Of a stretch of 64,000 bases of DNA, positions 24,546 to 34,941 are shown in pieces. The stretch is from Rhodobacteraceae bacterium UBA7436. GTDB lineage: Bacteria; Pseudomonadota; Alphaproteobacteria; Rhodobacterales; Rhodobacteraceae. Position numbers and translations under genes: made by a program. The stretch covers positions 1 to 64,000 of the forward strand of contig DLQI01000065.1 of NCBI GenBank assembly GCA_002478745.1, written 5' to 3'. The notes under the pieces are model-generated. The model was not told the DNA's origin and ran no database searches. It was given only the letters and a program-made list of their open reading frames with translations. Position 1 is the stretch's first letter. The number at the start of each line of letters is the position of its first letter.

Positions 24546-25339
24546 ACTGCCACAGCCCCCTTGATCAGCGGGTCAGGATCGTAGCCCGTCAATTCAAAAT
24601 CTTCGAATTTAAAGTCGAAGATAGATGCCACGTCCCGCTTGATCCGCATGGTTGGTAGCGGTTTAGGCTTGCGCGATAGTTGCAATTCAACCTGGTCCAT
24701 ATGATTTGAGTAGACATGTGCGTCTCCCAACGTGTGGATGAAATCACCTGCTTCGTAACCCGTCACATGTGCCAACATTTGCAAAAGCAATGCATAAGAG
24801 GCGATATTGAATGGCACTCCAAGGAACATATCGGCAGAGCGCTGATACAGTTGCAAATGCATCTTTTTGCCGATGATTTTAACTTGCCACATGGTGTGAC
24901 AAGGCGGCAGAGCCATTTCGCCAATTTCACCCGGGTTCCACGCCGATACGATAAGACGGCGGCTGTCCGGCGTGGCTTTGATGTTGGCTATCAATTCTTC
25001 GATTTGATCGACTGAACCGCGTTCGCTGAAGGCCGGAAATGCACGCCACTGCTTGCCATATACGGGCCCAAGGTCACCGTTTTCATCGGCCCACTCATCC
25101 CAAATACGCACACCATTTTCCTTCAGATACCGGATATTTGTATCGCCTGTTAGGAACCACAACAACTCGTGAATGATCGACTTTAAATGAACTTTTTTTG
25201 TTGTAACCAACGGAAAACCGTCCGAAAGTGGATAGCGCATTTGCATTCCAAAATGTGACGTGGTCCCTGTACCAGTACGGTCGGTCGTGACTTCGCCCAG
25301 TTCCAAAATCTCGCGCAATGCGGCGTGGTATTGTTTCAT
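24542..25339 (-). CDS. thyA: Thymidylate synthase (ThyA)
   Basis: A 265-residue ThyA, converting dUMP to dTMP with methylene-tetrahydrofolate. [11 protein letters not shown] is the folate/dUMP Arg loop, and the catalytic Cys sits in [29 protein letters not shown] and GDAHVYSNH are the other classical blocks. Start ATG 25339 matches the canonical MKQYHAALR opening; the upstream in-frame extension is not conserved. First gene of thyA-folA. Confidence 0.96.
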   Translation of the reverse strand: MKQYHAALREILELGEVTTDRTGTGTTSHFGMQMRYPLSDGFPLVTTKKVHLKSIIHELLWFLTGDTNIRYLKENGVRIWDEWADENGDLGPVYGKQWRAFPAFSERGSVDQIEELIANIKATPDSRRLIVSAWNPGEIGEMALPPCHTMWQVKIIGKKMHLQLYQRSADMFLGVPFNIASYALLLQMLAHVTGYEAGDFIHTLGDAHVYSNHMDQVELQLSRKPKPLPTMRIKRDVASIFDFKFEDFELTGYDPDPLIKGAVAV

Positions 25340-25571
25340 GCTGGTCTCCGGCACGTTGGCCTTTACGCTGATCGCAAAGGTACAGAATCTAACAGTCGTC
25401 ACCTTATATAGCGCTGCAGGTTTTTTGAACCGCTATATCATGGTCGTTATTTAGTCACGGTTGCGCCTTAGAAACACCTCCCAAAGCCAAGTGATCGTTG
25501 GATTTTCCGACAGACAAGCCGATCTAAAGCTTAAAAGGCAATTATTTCGGGACCAAAAGAGGTTCGGCGGT

Positions 25572-25933
25572 ATGAAAAATCCACAAGCGTTTGCGCTTTG
25601 GCGCTGGTTGTAGGGGCATGCGGTGGCAGCGGAACTAATACATTCAATGATGACCCTCGATATCTTGGGCTAGGCAATATCGTTCTTGTTGAAGGTACTT
25701 TAGCAGACGATGGTTCATTCGCGGGTAAGATCGAAAATGAAGGAAATACTCTGACAATCGGTGACTTTGCTGGGATCATTGGTGGTGATGCCGGTCAGGC
25801 TTTGGCTGGTGGAACGCGGTTTGAAACCTTCACCGATGCCTACGAAAATGAAATCGAATACGGTGTATTTGTTTTAGATATTTGCGAAGTAGGTGATACC
25901 GGCACAATTTGCACAAACTCGCTACCAGATTAA
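25572..25933 (+). pseudogene. Lipoprotein, TbpB-like barrel type; start out of frame by one A
   Basis: The frame ending at 25933 encodes a small, Gly/Asp-rich beta protein (NTLTIGDFAGIIGGDAGQAL, then GGTRFETFTDAYENEIEYG) like the barrel part of transferrin-binding-protein-like lipoproteins. It has no acceptable in-frame start: TTG 25598 is too close to the lipobox. ATG 25572, with GAGG ahead, precedes AAAAA (25575-25579). One extra A would give MKKSTSVCALALVVGAC, a model lipoprotein signal. It lies 15 bases before the Slam-like gene, so it is the likely client lipoprotein. Phase variation, decay or a homopolymer error are all possible. Confidence 0.6.
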
Positions 25934-25948
25934 GCAAGGGGCGACAAA

Positions 25949-27354
25949 ATGTTCCAGCACAAGCTGAGTGCCACACTCACCGCTCTTTGCTTTACTGTGA
26001 TGCATGCCCCGACAGCGACAGCTCAATCAGATACACTAGAATTTTCGGTCCAGGACGCACGTCAAATAGCGTTGCGGGCCCTCGACGTCGATGAATTCGA
26101 GCTGGCCCGCAAACTCGCGATGGGTCTATTGCTAGCGGATGCAACGGATTCACATGCTTATACAATACTGATGCAAGCCCATGCTCAGCTAGGCCATCCC
26201 AAATTGGCCAAGGCAGCCGCCCGACTAGCCTATCAATATAGCGATGGAAAAGTTGAGTCCTTTTCTGCTGCACTCAATGCCGGATCGCTCGCTTTTCATA
26301 ACCAAAAATACAATGCCGCCCAATTTTGGTTGCGCCGCGCTGCAAACCACGAGCCCGATGAAAAAAGCGCAAAAGTGCTTGCAGCTGATTACGCCAAGGT
26401 TCGCGCGGCAAATCCTCTTAGCTTTAGCATTAACGTTTCGGCCTCGCCCTCTGACAACCTAAACAACGGGCAAATTCATCAGAAAATCTGGTCAATGGAA
26501 CCCCGCAACTGGGGTATATCAATGCCTCCAGCAGAGCACTTTCTGGCATTGTGGCGACAACAGACCTGCAATTGCGATACAGGTTGAACCAGAACGCAAA
26601 CTCTAGAACAGATGCGCGTGCGCGGGTTTATGTAAACACGGTGTCGCTTTCCTCTGAGGCGCGTGCGCTGATGGCTTCGGATCCATTTTCACGTCAATTG
26701 AAAAAATCTGATCTTGGCTCCACATATGCAGATATCGGCATCGATCACCGCTTTGCGTTGGGGACAGCAGGCGCGGTTGCTACACTTTCGGCCAAGCTGG
26801 GAAATACTTGGTCCGGCCAAAATAAAAACTATACCTTTGGCCAAGTTGGTTTCAGCCCTAGTTTCAGATTAGCGCCAAAAACGCGGTTGTCCTTGGGCAC
26901 TCTGGTTGAGCAACGGTGGTCTGACATTGCGCCAAAATATGACCTGACGAGATCGCAAGTTTCGGCCACACTGCACCACCGCATAGACAATGGGGATCAT
27001 CTAAGTTTTGGACTCAGTCTGCAGGACATCTCGAGCGATGAACGTAACATTTCAAATCAATCTGCAGTCGCCAACATTAACTACAGTTTTGCAAAGCCAC
27101 TTGCATCGATAAAAGTAAGCACCGGATTGTCACTAGGCTATACACACTATGACGGGTATTCCATATCTGGACCCGTTGAAGGTGGTCGAAGCGATATGTC
27201 TGTGACCGGGAATGTGACCATGGTCTTCACAAAGCTGGATGTTGCTGGGTTTGTCCCATCGGTTCAAGTTCAAACAAGTCGCAAATCATCCAACATCAGC
27301 CGTTTCAACAGCAACGAAATGTCAGTATCTCTGAGCATACAATCAAAATTCTAA
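25949..27354 (+). pseudogene. Slam-like outer-membrane protein (TPR plus beta-barrel), frameshifted
   Basis: Slam proteins help lipoproteins reach the cell surface. Frame A (from ATG 25949) gives a signal peptide, TPR-like helices (DSHAYTILMQAHAQLGHPKL and following) and the barrel entry FSINVSASPSDNLNNG, then derails. Frame B supplies ANSSENLVNGTPQLGY through the barrel to the C-terminal QSKF, ending in Phe as barrel proteins do. Frames join cleanly if GGG at 26468-26470 is read as GGGG, giving roughly 468 residues, a typical Slam size. It sits directly after a putative client lipoprotein gene, which is the usual Slam arrangement. Confidence 0.65.
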
Positions 27355-27415
27355 GTGATGACTGGTATACTTTGATCCCCGTGCTAACCTGTGTCCAAAC
27401 AACACAAAGGAAAGC

Positions 27416-27847
27416 ATGATGCCTCTTAAATACCTCCATACAATGATACGCGTTGCCAACCTTGAAAAGACGATCGCCTTTTTTGAACTTCTGGGGATGA
27501 AAGAAACGCGCCGGCATGAAAGCGAGGGTGGGCGTTTTTCGTTGATATTCATGGCAGCTCCTGGGAATGAAGACTGCCCAGTCGAGCTTACTTACAATTG
27601 GGACGGCGATGACGGGCTTCCATCCGACAGCCGCCATTTTGGCCACCTCGCCTATGCTGTCGATGATATTTATGAAACATGCCAAACCTTGATGGACAAC
27701 GGGGTCACAATTAATCGCCCCCCGCGCGACGGCTACATGGCGTTCATCCGCACCCCAGACAACGTATCGATTGAATTACTTCAGGCAGGCGAGCGATTGG
27801 CCCCAGCAGAGCCATGGGCTAGCATGGAGAACACGGGGCACTGGTGA
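27416..27847 (+). CDS. gloA: Lactoylglutathione lyase-like VOC protein
   Basis: A 143-residue glyoxalase I-like protein. YLHTMIRVANLEKTIAFFELLGM holds the first metal His, the central VELTYNWDGDD holds the Glu, HFGHLAYAVDDIYETC holds the second His, and FIRTPDNVSIELLQ holds the last Glu. The order and length fit GloA, which isomerises the methylglyoxal-glutathione adduct to lactoylglutathione. Start ATG 27416, with ATG 27419 an equally good option, follows AAAGGAAA. It precedes a DUF1194 gene by 35 bases. Confidence 0.85.
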   Translation: MMPLKYLHTMIRVANLEKTIAFFELLGMKETRRHESEGGRFSLIFMAAPGNEDCPVELTYNWDGDDGLPSDSRHFGHLAYAVDDIYETCQTLMDNGVTINRPPRDGYMAFIRTPDNVSIELLQAGERLAPAEPWASMENTGHW

Positions 27848-27882
27848 TCTAATTTCAAGCGACGTTAGCCAAAGGGAAACTG

Positions 27883-28611
27883 ATGATGTTACGTTTTGTG
27901 CTTGTGACACTCCTAGCCCTTGGTGCTCTGCCCGCGCAGGCAATCGAATGTCGTTTGGCCCTTCTGCTGGCCATGGATGTTTCCAGTTCGGTAGATGAGG
28001 CCGAAGATGCTTTGCAGCGCGGCGGTATGGTCGCCGCACTGACCGCACCTGAAGTCACCAGAGCATTCTTTTCCAGCGATTTGCCCGTCGCCTTGGCCGT
28101 TTACGAATGGTCTGGCCGTTACAACCAAAAAGTCTTGTTAGATTGGACGTTGATCAACAATCAAAGCGATCTACTTTTCGCAGCTCAAACCCTTGCGGCT
28201 AGCGTTCGCAGTCAGACTGAATTCCCCACGGCAATGGGATACGCGTTAGGCTATGGTGCAGGCATGTTCAAACGCGCCCCACCCTGCCTGCGTCAAATTT
28301 TGGATATGGCTGGCGATGGAGAGAACAACGAGGGATTTCCACCCTCTTCAGCCTACAAGGCGTTTCCCTTTGATGCAGTTACAGTAAACGGATTGGTTAT
28401 AAATGCTGCTGACTTTGAGGCCGAAACCAATCTGATCCCTTACTTCCAAAACGAGGTCATTCACGGCCCTGGTGCTTTTACCGAGGTCGCACAAGGGTTC
28501 GACGATTACGAACGCGCTATGCGGCGCAAACTAGAGCGCGAACTGGCAATGCAGGCCATCGGTGCACTCTACAAGCATCAAAGAGAGACCTCTATTTCAC
28601 GTTTTAAATAG
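27883..28611 (+). CDS. DUF1194 domain protein (von Willebrand A-like), secreted
   Basis: A 242-residue exported protein with a signal peptide (MLRFVLVTLLALGALPAQA) and a vWA-like fold. LLLAMDVSSSVDEAE gives the D-x-S-x-S metal site at the first strand, and QILDMAGDGENNEG gives the later Asp/Gly turn. These match the DUF1194 family found in Rhodobacteraceae. The periplasmic role is unknown. ATG 27883 or the next ATG (27886) could start translation. Confidence 0.85.
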   Translation: MMLRFVLVTLLALGALPAQAIECRLALLLAMDVSSSVDEAEDALQRGGMVAALTAPEVTRAFFSSDLPVALAVYEWSGRYNQKVLLDWTLINNQSDLLFAAQTLAASVRSQTEFPTAMGYALGYGAGMFKRAPPCLRQILDMAGDGENNEGFPPSSAYKAFPFDAVTVNGLVINAADFEAETNLIPYFQNEVIHGPGAFTEVAQGFDDYERAMRRKLERELAMQAIGALYKHQRETSISRFK

Positions 28612-28662
28612 CCGGAAAAAATACTATCGACACCCTTGCCGGTGCCACATTGCCTAGATCGA

Positions 28663-29172
28663 TCAATAGATGTAGCGGATTTGATCGGTCCAATATCTCT
28701 CGACCCGCTTCAACGATGAGGTAATATTTTCCAAACCTTCATGCCCTAAAACACCACGATTTTGCAATCCATCTGCATGGCGTTCAAACAATTCGGTCAC
28801 CACTTTGCGAACTTGACGCCCTTGATCCGTCAACTTCACTCGAACCGACCGACGGTCAATTTTGCATCGCTGATGGTGCATATAGCCCATTTCAACAAGA
28901 TTCTTAAGGTTATAACTGACGTTGCTACCTTGATAATAGCCACGGCTTTTTAGCTCGCCCGCCGTCACCTCCATTTCACCAATGTTGAATAGCAACATGG
29001 CTTGCACGGCATTAATTTCTAAAACGCCGACACGTTCAAATTCATCTTTGATGACGTCCAGTAACAATCGCTGCAATCGTTCTACCAACGACAACGCCTC
29101 TAAATACCCACCCATAAACCCCTTATCTTGGGGTATGCTCATGGACTGGGTCATAGGGTCTTGAATGCTCAT
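28663..29172 (-). CDS. MarR family transcriptional regulator (LdtR-like)
   Basis: A 169-residue winged-helix protein. The DNA-binding part reads GELKSRGYYQGSNVSYNLKNLVEMGYMHHQRC, with the wing at DRRSVRVKLTDQG. The long N-terminal helix and YYQGSNVSYNL recognition helix resemble the LdtR group of alphaproteobacteria, in which a MarR-type regulator has been tied to L,D-transpeptidase expression. Targets here are unknown. It stands apart from the neighbouring convergent gene by 51 bases. Confidence 0.8.
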   Translation of the reverse strand: MSIQDPMTQSMSIPQDKGFMGGYLEALSLVERLQRLLLDVIKDEFERVGVLEINAVQAMLLFNIGEMEVTAGELKSRGYYQGSNVSYNLKNLVEMGYMHHQRCKIDRRSVRVKLTDQGRQVRKVVTELFERHADGLQNRGVLGHEGLENITSSLKRVERYWTDQIRYIY

Positions 29173-29247
29173 TTATGTCTCCGTCTCAATCTGCTCTCTC
29201 ACTGCAAACTGAGCCAAATTCACCAACAACCCGTTAAACGCTCAAGA

Positions 29248-29514
29248 TCAGCCCTTAACATCCTGCATTTGAACAGAAATTTCCGCGAGCATCTGTATGA
29301 ACTTATCCGGCGCAACAACCTGCCCCGTCACCCACTGATACAAATCTTGGTCATTTTCATCGAGCAAATTATCGTACAACGTGATTTTTGCCTCATCCAT
29401 CATGGCCAAATTTTCAGTCGCATATGCAGAAAGAATAATGTCCATCTCTTTGATCCCGCGACGCATGGAACGCATCGCAAGACGCTTGATACGGTGTTCT
29501 GGAAGCTCGGTCAT
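29248..29514 (-). CDS. sdhE: Succinate dehydrogenase assembly factor SdhE-like (FAD assembly factor)
   Basis: An 88-residue small helical protein. The R-G-x-x-E motif appears as RRGIKEMDIIL, which in SdhE contacts the flavoprotein subunit and promotes covalent FAD attachment to succinate dehydrogenase. The length fits (about 88 in E. coli). Further support is in LDENDQDLYQWVTG, matching the family's D-x-D-L-x-x-W region. It overlaps the upstream XRE gene by 4 bases; no sdh genes are in the window. Confidence 0.88.
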   Translation of the reverse strand: MTELPEHRIKRLAMRSMRRGIKEMDIILSAYATENLAMMDEAKITLYDNLLDENDQDLYQWVTGQVVAPDKFIQMLAEISVQMQDVKG

Positions 29515-29918
29515 TCACCATTCTCCGACATAACAAGACGCAAACGTTTTTCCAAGCGCGCCATTTGCTCCGCGCGCGCAACCATGTCCGCACGCATCTC
29601 ACGTAGCTCATTTAAAATTGCGCGCAAATCGGGTGTAACTTCACCAGTGTCTGGCGGAGAGTCCATGCCCTCGCCTTTGCCATTGATCAACCACATCATC
29701 GAAACATTTAGCAGGCCTGCCATCATCGACAATCGGTTCGCGCGTGGTTCAGATAAATCATCTTCCCAATTGCGTACTGTGCTGGTGCGCACACCCAATC
29801 GTCGTGCGAGATCCTTTTGGGTCAGGCCCGATTGTTCCCGCGCCGCAGCTACGCGGTCTCCAAAGGTTGCAGCATCCTGGCTGTACCAATCAGACGTTTC
29901 ATCTTGCGGGTTTGACAT
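29511..29918 (-). CDS. Cro/C1-type (XRE) transcriptional regulator
   Basis: A 135-residue protein with an HTH_XRE domain at about 17-75 (FGDRVAAAREQSGLTQKDLA, then RLGVRTSTVRNWEDDLSEPR) and a C-terminal helix that may form a coiled coil (LNELREMRADMVARAEQMAR). Start ATG 29918 follows AAGGA and MSNPQ; 33 bases upstream is an in-frame alternative with no support. It is divergent from aatA, and its stop overlaps sdhE. Confidence 0.87.
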   Translation of the reverse strand: MSNPQDETSDWYSQDAATFGDRVAAAREQSGLTQKDLARRLGVRTSTVRNWEDDLSEPRANRLSMMAGLLNVSMMWLINGKGEGMDSPPDTGEVTPDLRAILNELREMRADMVARAEQMARLEKRLRLVMSENGE

Positions 29919-29998
29919 TTGAGTATCCTTAATCGGGACATTTCCCGGCAATGCAGCTTGATCGGTTTGATCAGCACGCTTATTGAAGTCTTATTTAA

Positions 29999-31222
<1,224 letters not shown>

Positions 31223-31234
31223 TTGAGAAAAATT

Positions 31235-31636
31235 ATGGCTGGTGAATTACCTAACTACTACTTCCGTGTTCGTGAAAACGGTGCCGCCGTGTTTCGCGTA
31301 GACACAGAAAATCGTCAGCGACGTATTGAGATGGATCAAATTGCCATCATCAACATGCGCAATGGAGAGATCAAACCTCATGGTGAGCGCAGACTGTCCG
31401 AAGATGACCTTGCCAGAATTCACGGATGGATGGAGGAACGCGCTTCGATCCTTGCCAATCGCGACATTGACGACATTCACCGCGCAGTTGATTATCTGAA
31501 CCTCACGACCCAGTGGGTACAGTCTAAAGCCAACCCAGATCAGCTCGATATGGTAACGGATGCCTTGCTTCTCGCCATGCATGATTTGCGCAGCACTTTG
31601 GTGCGTAAAAAGGCTGATCAGTTGATGAAGGGCTAA
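31235..31636 (+). CDS. Conserved hypothetical protein
   Basis: A 133-residue soluble protein, probably helical in its second half. Notable parts: PNYYFRVRENGAAVFRVDTE at the N-terminus and MDQIAIINMRNGEIKPHGERRL. No catalytic pattern was recognised. Start ATG 31235 is taken because TTG 31223 gives only four extra residues. It sits right after aatA and converges with the MATE gene, so it is probably in the aatA operon. Confidence 0.75.
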   Translation: MAGELPNYYFRVRENGAAVFRVDTENRQRRIEMDQIAIINMRNGEIKPHGERRLSEDDLARIHGWMEERASILANRDIDDIHRAVDYLNLTTQWVQSKANPDQLDMVTDALLLAMHDLRSTLVRKKADQLMKG

Positions 31637-31645
31637 AGGTCGACC

Positions 31646-33019
31646 CTAAACAACTCCAGATGCGGTCCCTACACGGCCAAGGATAACGGACCAAAAGCGT
31701 ACGCTTAGCAATATTGCAGCACTCGCCAACCCAACCACGAGCCCCATCCAAACCCCGATTCCCTCATACCCCAGCACAAACCCAAATATGTATGAGCACG
31801 GCATACCAATCCCCCAATAGCTGAACGCAGCCATGTACATTGGCACTTTGGTGTCCTGAACGCCGCGAAGCAAACCCAACGCAATGACTTGTGCGCCATC
31901 CACCAATTGGAAGAGTGCGGCCATTGCCAATAGGCCGACGCCAATTATCAAAATTTGATCTCGTGCAGGCTCACTCGGCTGCATGAACGCAAGAACCAGT
32001 GGTTCTGGCCAAAGGAGAAATCCAATAATCGTCAACAGGGCTGCCACCAACGACATGGCAAATACAATATATGCCCCTTTGGCGAGGTGCTCTCGATCAC
32101 CACGCCCAAACGCATTGCCCGCACGGATTGTTGCAACGTTACTAATACCCAGATGAAGCATGAACGTGATACCTGCGCACTGAAGCGCTATACCATGCGC
32201 CGCCAACGGAACGGTACCAAGCCAACCCATCATTACAGCTGTCGCCGTGAACAAACCCGTTTCAGAAAGCCCCGTAAAACCTATCGGAACACCCAAGCGG
32301 AACACCCGCATCAACATTTCCCAATCCGCCCGCCAAAATCGAACAAACAACTGGTGTTGAGGCAAAACCAAGATCGCATAGACAACGACCCCAAGCATAC
32401 CAATTAATTGGGTAAACACAGACGCTATAGCGGCCCCCTGAATGCCCATTTCAGGAGCACCCCAATTGCCAAAGATCAAGGCGTAGTTAATTAATCCATT
32501 GCAAACAGTAGCAAGCACCGCAATCCAGAACACAACTTGCGTTCGCTCAAGTGCCGCCAAATAGCTTTTGAAGACCATCGCCACCAACCATGGAAACATC
32601 CCGAATCCGGCAATGCGCAAATACTGTTGCGCGTCTGCAGCGACTGTTGGTTCTTGCCCGAGGAAAAGGAACAGAGATTCAGACCAAATCATGATAGGCA
32701 TGATGGCAACAGAGTAAGCGATCGACAGCCACAGCCCCATGCGCGTCACGCGACGAATGCTAACCTCGTCTTTTTCGGCATCAAATGTTGCGACCATTGG
32801 CATGACTGCAAATGCAAATCCCGCTCCCATAAGAAAAAGAACAAAAAAGTAACTGGCGGCCAATGTAACAGCAGCCAGCGCATCAACACCGTACCACCCC
32901 AGCATGACAGTGTCTGTCACGCCAATGGCTATCTGCGCTAAGTGTCCACCAACCAATGGCAAGCCAAGGGTAGCAACAGCTTTAGCATGAGCGGGATATG
33001 ACATGTTTTTTGAACGCAT
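31646..33019 (-). CDS. MATE family efflux transporter
   Basis: A 457-residue inner-membrane protein with about twelve hydrophobic segments, of NorM-like size. GLPLVGGHLAQIAIGVTDTVMLGW opens the first half, and GVPIGFTGLSETGLFTATAVM opens the pseudo-symmetric second half, as in MATE multidrug/cation exporters. ATG 33019 is preferred over 33004 because AAGG sits 8 bases ahead, while 33004 lacks a site. That AAGG lies in the 3' arm of a perfect hairpin (33021-33045). Confidence 0.9.
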   Translation of the reverse strand: MRSKNMSYPAHAKAVATLGLPLVGGHLAQIAIGVTDTVMLGWYGVDALAAVTLAASYFFVLFLMGAGFAFAVMPMVATFDAEKDEVSIRRVTRMGLWLSIAYSVAIMPIMIWSESLFLFLGQEPTVAADAQQYLRIAGFGMFPWLVAMVFKSYLAALERTQVVFWIAVLATVCNGLINYALIFGNWGAPEMGIQGAAIASVFTQLIGMLGVVVYAILVLPQHQLFVRFWRADWEMLMRVFRLGVPIGFTGLSETGLFTATAVMMGWLGTVPLAAHGIALQCAGITFMLHLGISNVATIRAGNAFGRGDREHLAKGAYIVFAMSLVAALLTIIGFLLWPEPLVLAFMQPSEPARDQILIIGVGLLAMAALFQLVDGAQVIALGLLRGVQDTKVPMYMAAFSYWGIGMPCSYIFGFVLGYEGIGVWMGLVVGLASAAILLSVRFWSVILGRVGTASGVV

Positions 33020-33020
33020 G

Positions 33021-33045
33021 CAGCAAGCCTTAACAAGGCTTGCTG
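33021..33045 (-). promoter_or_regulatory. Perfect 11-bp hairpin masking the MATE gene ribosome site
   Basis: On the minus strand CAGCAAGCCTT, then GTT, then AAGGCTTGCTG, form a perfect stem-loop ending one base before ATG 33019. The 3' arm contains the Shine-Dalgarno-like AAGG. Folding would hide it. As DNA, the dyad could also be an operator for a dimeric repressor. Confidence 0.55.
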
Positions 33046-33098
33046 ACAAGGCAATCTAGAAAAGTGTAACCAGACAATTATTATCCGTCATGAGCTGC

Positions 33099-33710
33099 CT
33101 ATCCAGCAACTGCACGCGCCTTTGGTTTGATGTACCAATACCAAACACGGTAGGCCTCAAGCAGGGTCAAAGGTAGGAAGTGTACGACTGCAGACGTTGG
33201 GTGTTCCCAATTGTGCAGAGCCGCCCAATGCAACAAGGTCAATACCGCAGCGCCATAAGTCCAACGCTGCAGAGTTTTCCACCACGGCCCCATAATCCGC
33301 ACATAGTAATCAGTCGAAGTAACTGCCAACGGCACAAAAATCGCAAATGCAATCCATCCTGTCCAAATATAGAAGCGTGATACTTCGTTTATAACCCCTG
33401 CCATTGACCCCTTATCAATGACATAAAACAAGGTATGGAGTGCCGCGTAGCCAAAGGAAGCAACACCCAAATAGCGTCGATTTTTCTTAAGCCAAATAGG
33501 TCCGCGCCATCCGCGCAGCAACATTGCCAACGGGGTCGCCATCATCGCGACGATTAGGAAGCGTGCTGAAAACTCCCCCGACGGGTGGATCAATTCATGA
33601 AAAATCCGAGGATCATCAGACGTAAGGGCAGTCCCCAACATCAAACCTCCGGGCAAAGCGAAAAGAAACCACAGCGCGTACGGACTAAAAAATGAAAGGC
33701 GTGAAAGCAT
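33099..33710 (-). CDS. MsrQ-like ferric-reductase-type heme membrane protein
   Basis: A 203-residue inner-membrane protein with about five to six hydrophobic segments and His residues suited to b-heme binding: YAALHTLFYV, and VLTLLHWAALH. The RRYLGVASFGYAALHTLFY stretch is typical of ferric-reductase-like/YedZ (MsrQ) proteins. MsrQ feeds electrons to the periplasmic methionine-sulfoxide reductase MsrP, but no msrP is beside it, so only family-level assignment is made. Confidence 0.78.
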   Translation of the reverse strand: MLSRLSFFSPYALWFLFALPGGLMLGTALTSDDPRIFHELIHPSGEFSARFLIVAMMATPLAMLLRGWRGPIWLKKNRRYLGVASFGYAALHTLFYVIDKGSMAGVINEVSRFYIWTGWIAFAIFVPLAVTSTDYYVRIMGPWWKTLQRWTYGAAVLTLLHWAALHNWEHPTSAVVHFLPLTLLEAYRVWYWYIKPKARAVAG

Positions 33711-33951
33711 GTTGGACCTCAGTTTTTTATTTATGCCCTAACTAGAACGAGGGTCATTTAGATTTCCGTCGAAATAAATGATCTTATTTGGCGTTCTGAA
33801 TTAGAAACCCCTCTGAAAGCCGCCATACCGACATAAATTAAGTTATCGAAGCTTCTCATTCCAATAGTGAAACTTACCGCTATGATCTGCTTTAGGTGCA
33901 CGAAAATTCAGTGCAACGATACAAAGTCAGCCAAGTCGGGAAAGGCCCACC

Positions 33952-34854
33952 ATGCAAACCCACACCCTTTCTCTCAACGGAAATGATTTCTTTGTGCGCT
34001 CTTGGGGCCAACCTCACCTTCCCAAATTGATACTGCTGCATGGCTTCCCCGAATACTCTGGAGCTTGGGATGATCTGGCACCTGAGTTATCTGGAATGTT
34101 TCACTGCATTGCACCCGACCAACGCGGCTATGGCCAAAGTTGGGCACCCTCTGATGTCGGCGAGTACACGTTGTCAAAGCTGGTCAGCGACATCGTCGCC
34201 TTGATCAACACCGATCTAGTGGGAGGCGGCCAAGTCGCTGTTATGGGACATGATTGGGGTGCCAGCGTGGCCTACGGAATTGCCATGTTCCATCCCGAGC
34301 ATGTGAATCGTCTTATCATTGCTAATGGCGTGCACCCAGTTCCGTTCCAAAGGGAGTTGGCCAAGGGCGGTGCCCAAACTGAAGCGTCCCAATACATCAA
34401 CTTCATCAAATCAAACACATCCCCTGAAGCATTAGCAGCAGATGACTTTGCCAAAATGACCCGTCTTTTTTCGGCCAAAATGGACACCAGTTGGCTGGTT
34501 GGTGAACGGCTAGAGGCCTACAAAAAAGAATGGGCTCGCGAAGGTCGCTTGCGTGGCATGACAAACTGGTACCGCGCTTCGCCCTTGAAGGTCGCAGATG
34601 TGGGTGTCCCCATTGACGATCTACCAGCCATACCCTTGGAAAAGCTAAAGGTACACTGTGATCACCTGCTCATCTGGGGAATGAACGATACGGCATTGTT
34701 GCCCCAAACAACCCAAGGGTTGGAAGACCACTGCGCCCAACTAAAGCGCGTCGAGATTGATGATGCCGATCACTGGGTCCTGCATCAGAAACCTGTCGAG
34801 GTGGCAGATGCCATTATCGATTGGGTCATTGGGGACGATATTTACGTCCCTTAG
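33952..34854 (+). CDS. Alpha/beta hydrolase, epoxide hydrolase/haloalkane dehalogenase-like
   Basis: A 300-residue hydrolase. HGFPEYSGAWDDLAP carries the H-G-x-P oxyanion motif of epoxide hydrolases, the nucleophile is Asp in MGHDWGASVAY (instead of Ser), the acid is in IWGMNDTALLP, and the His is in DDADHWVLHQKP. An Asp nucleophile makes an epoxide hydrolase or dehalogenase likely, though acetate-type fluoroacetate dehalogenases share the pattern. Start ATG 33952. The 241-base gap before it holds no gene. Confidence 0.85.
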   Translation: MQTHTLSLNGNDFFVRSWGQPHLPKLILLHGFPEYSGAWDDLAPELSGMFHCIAPDQRGYGQSWAPSDVGEYTLSKLVSDIVALINTDLVGGGQVAVMGHDWGASVAYGIAMFHPEHVNRLIIANGVHPVPFQRELAKGGAQTEASQYINFIKSNTSPEALAADDFAKMTRLFSAKMDTSWLVGERLEAYKKEWAREGRLRGMTNWYRASPLKVADVGVPIDDLPAIPLEKLKVHCDHLLIWGMNDTALLPQTTQGLEDHCAQLKRVEIDDADHWVLHQKPVEVADAIIDWVIGDDIYVP

Positions 34855-34941
34855 TTCACCTGCACCTCCGAGTATTGAAGATAGACAGAGCGGCCGTGCG
34901 CCCCTAGAGTTTTCTAACAATGGGGGAATAAGGGCATCAAT

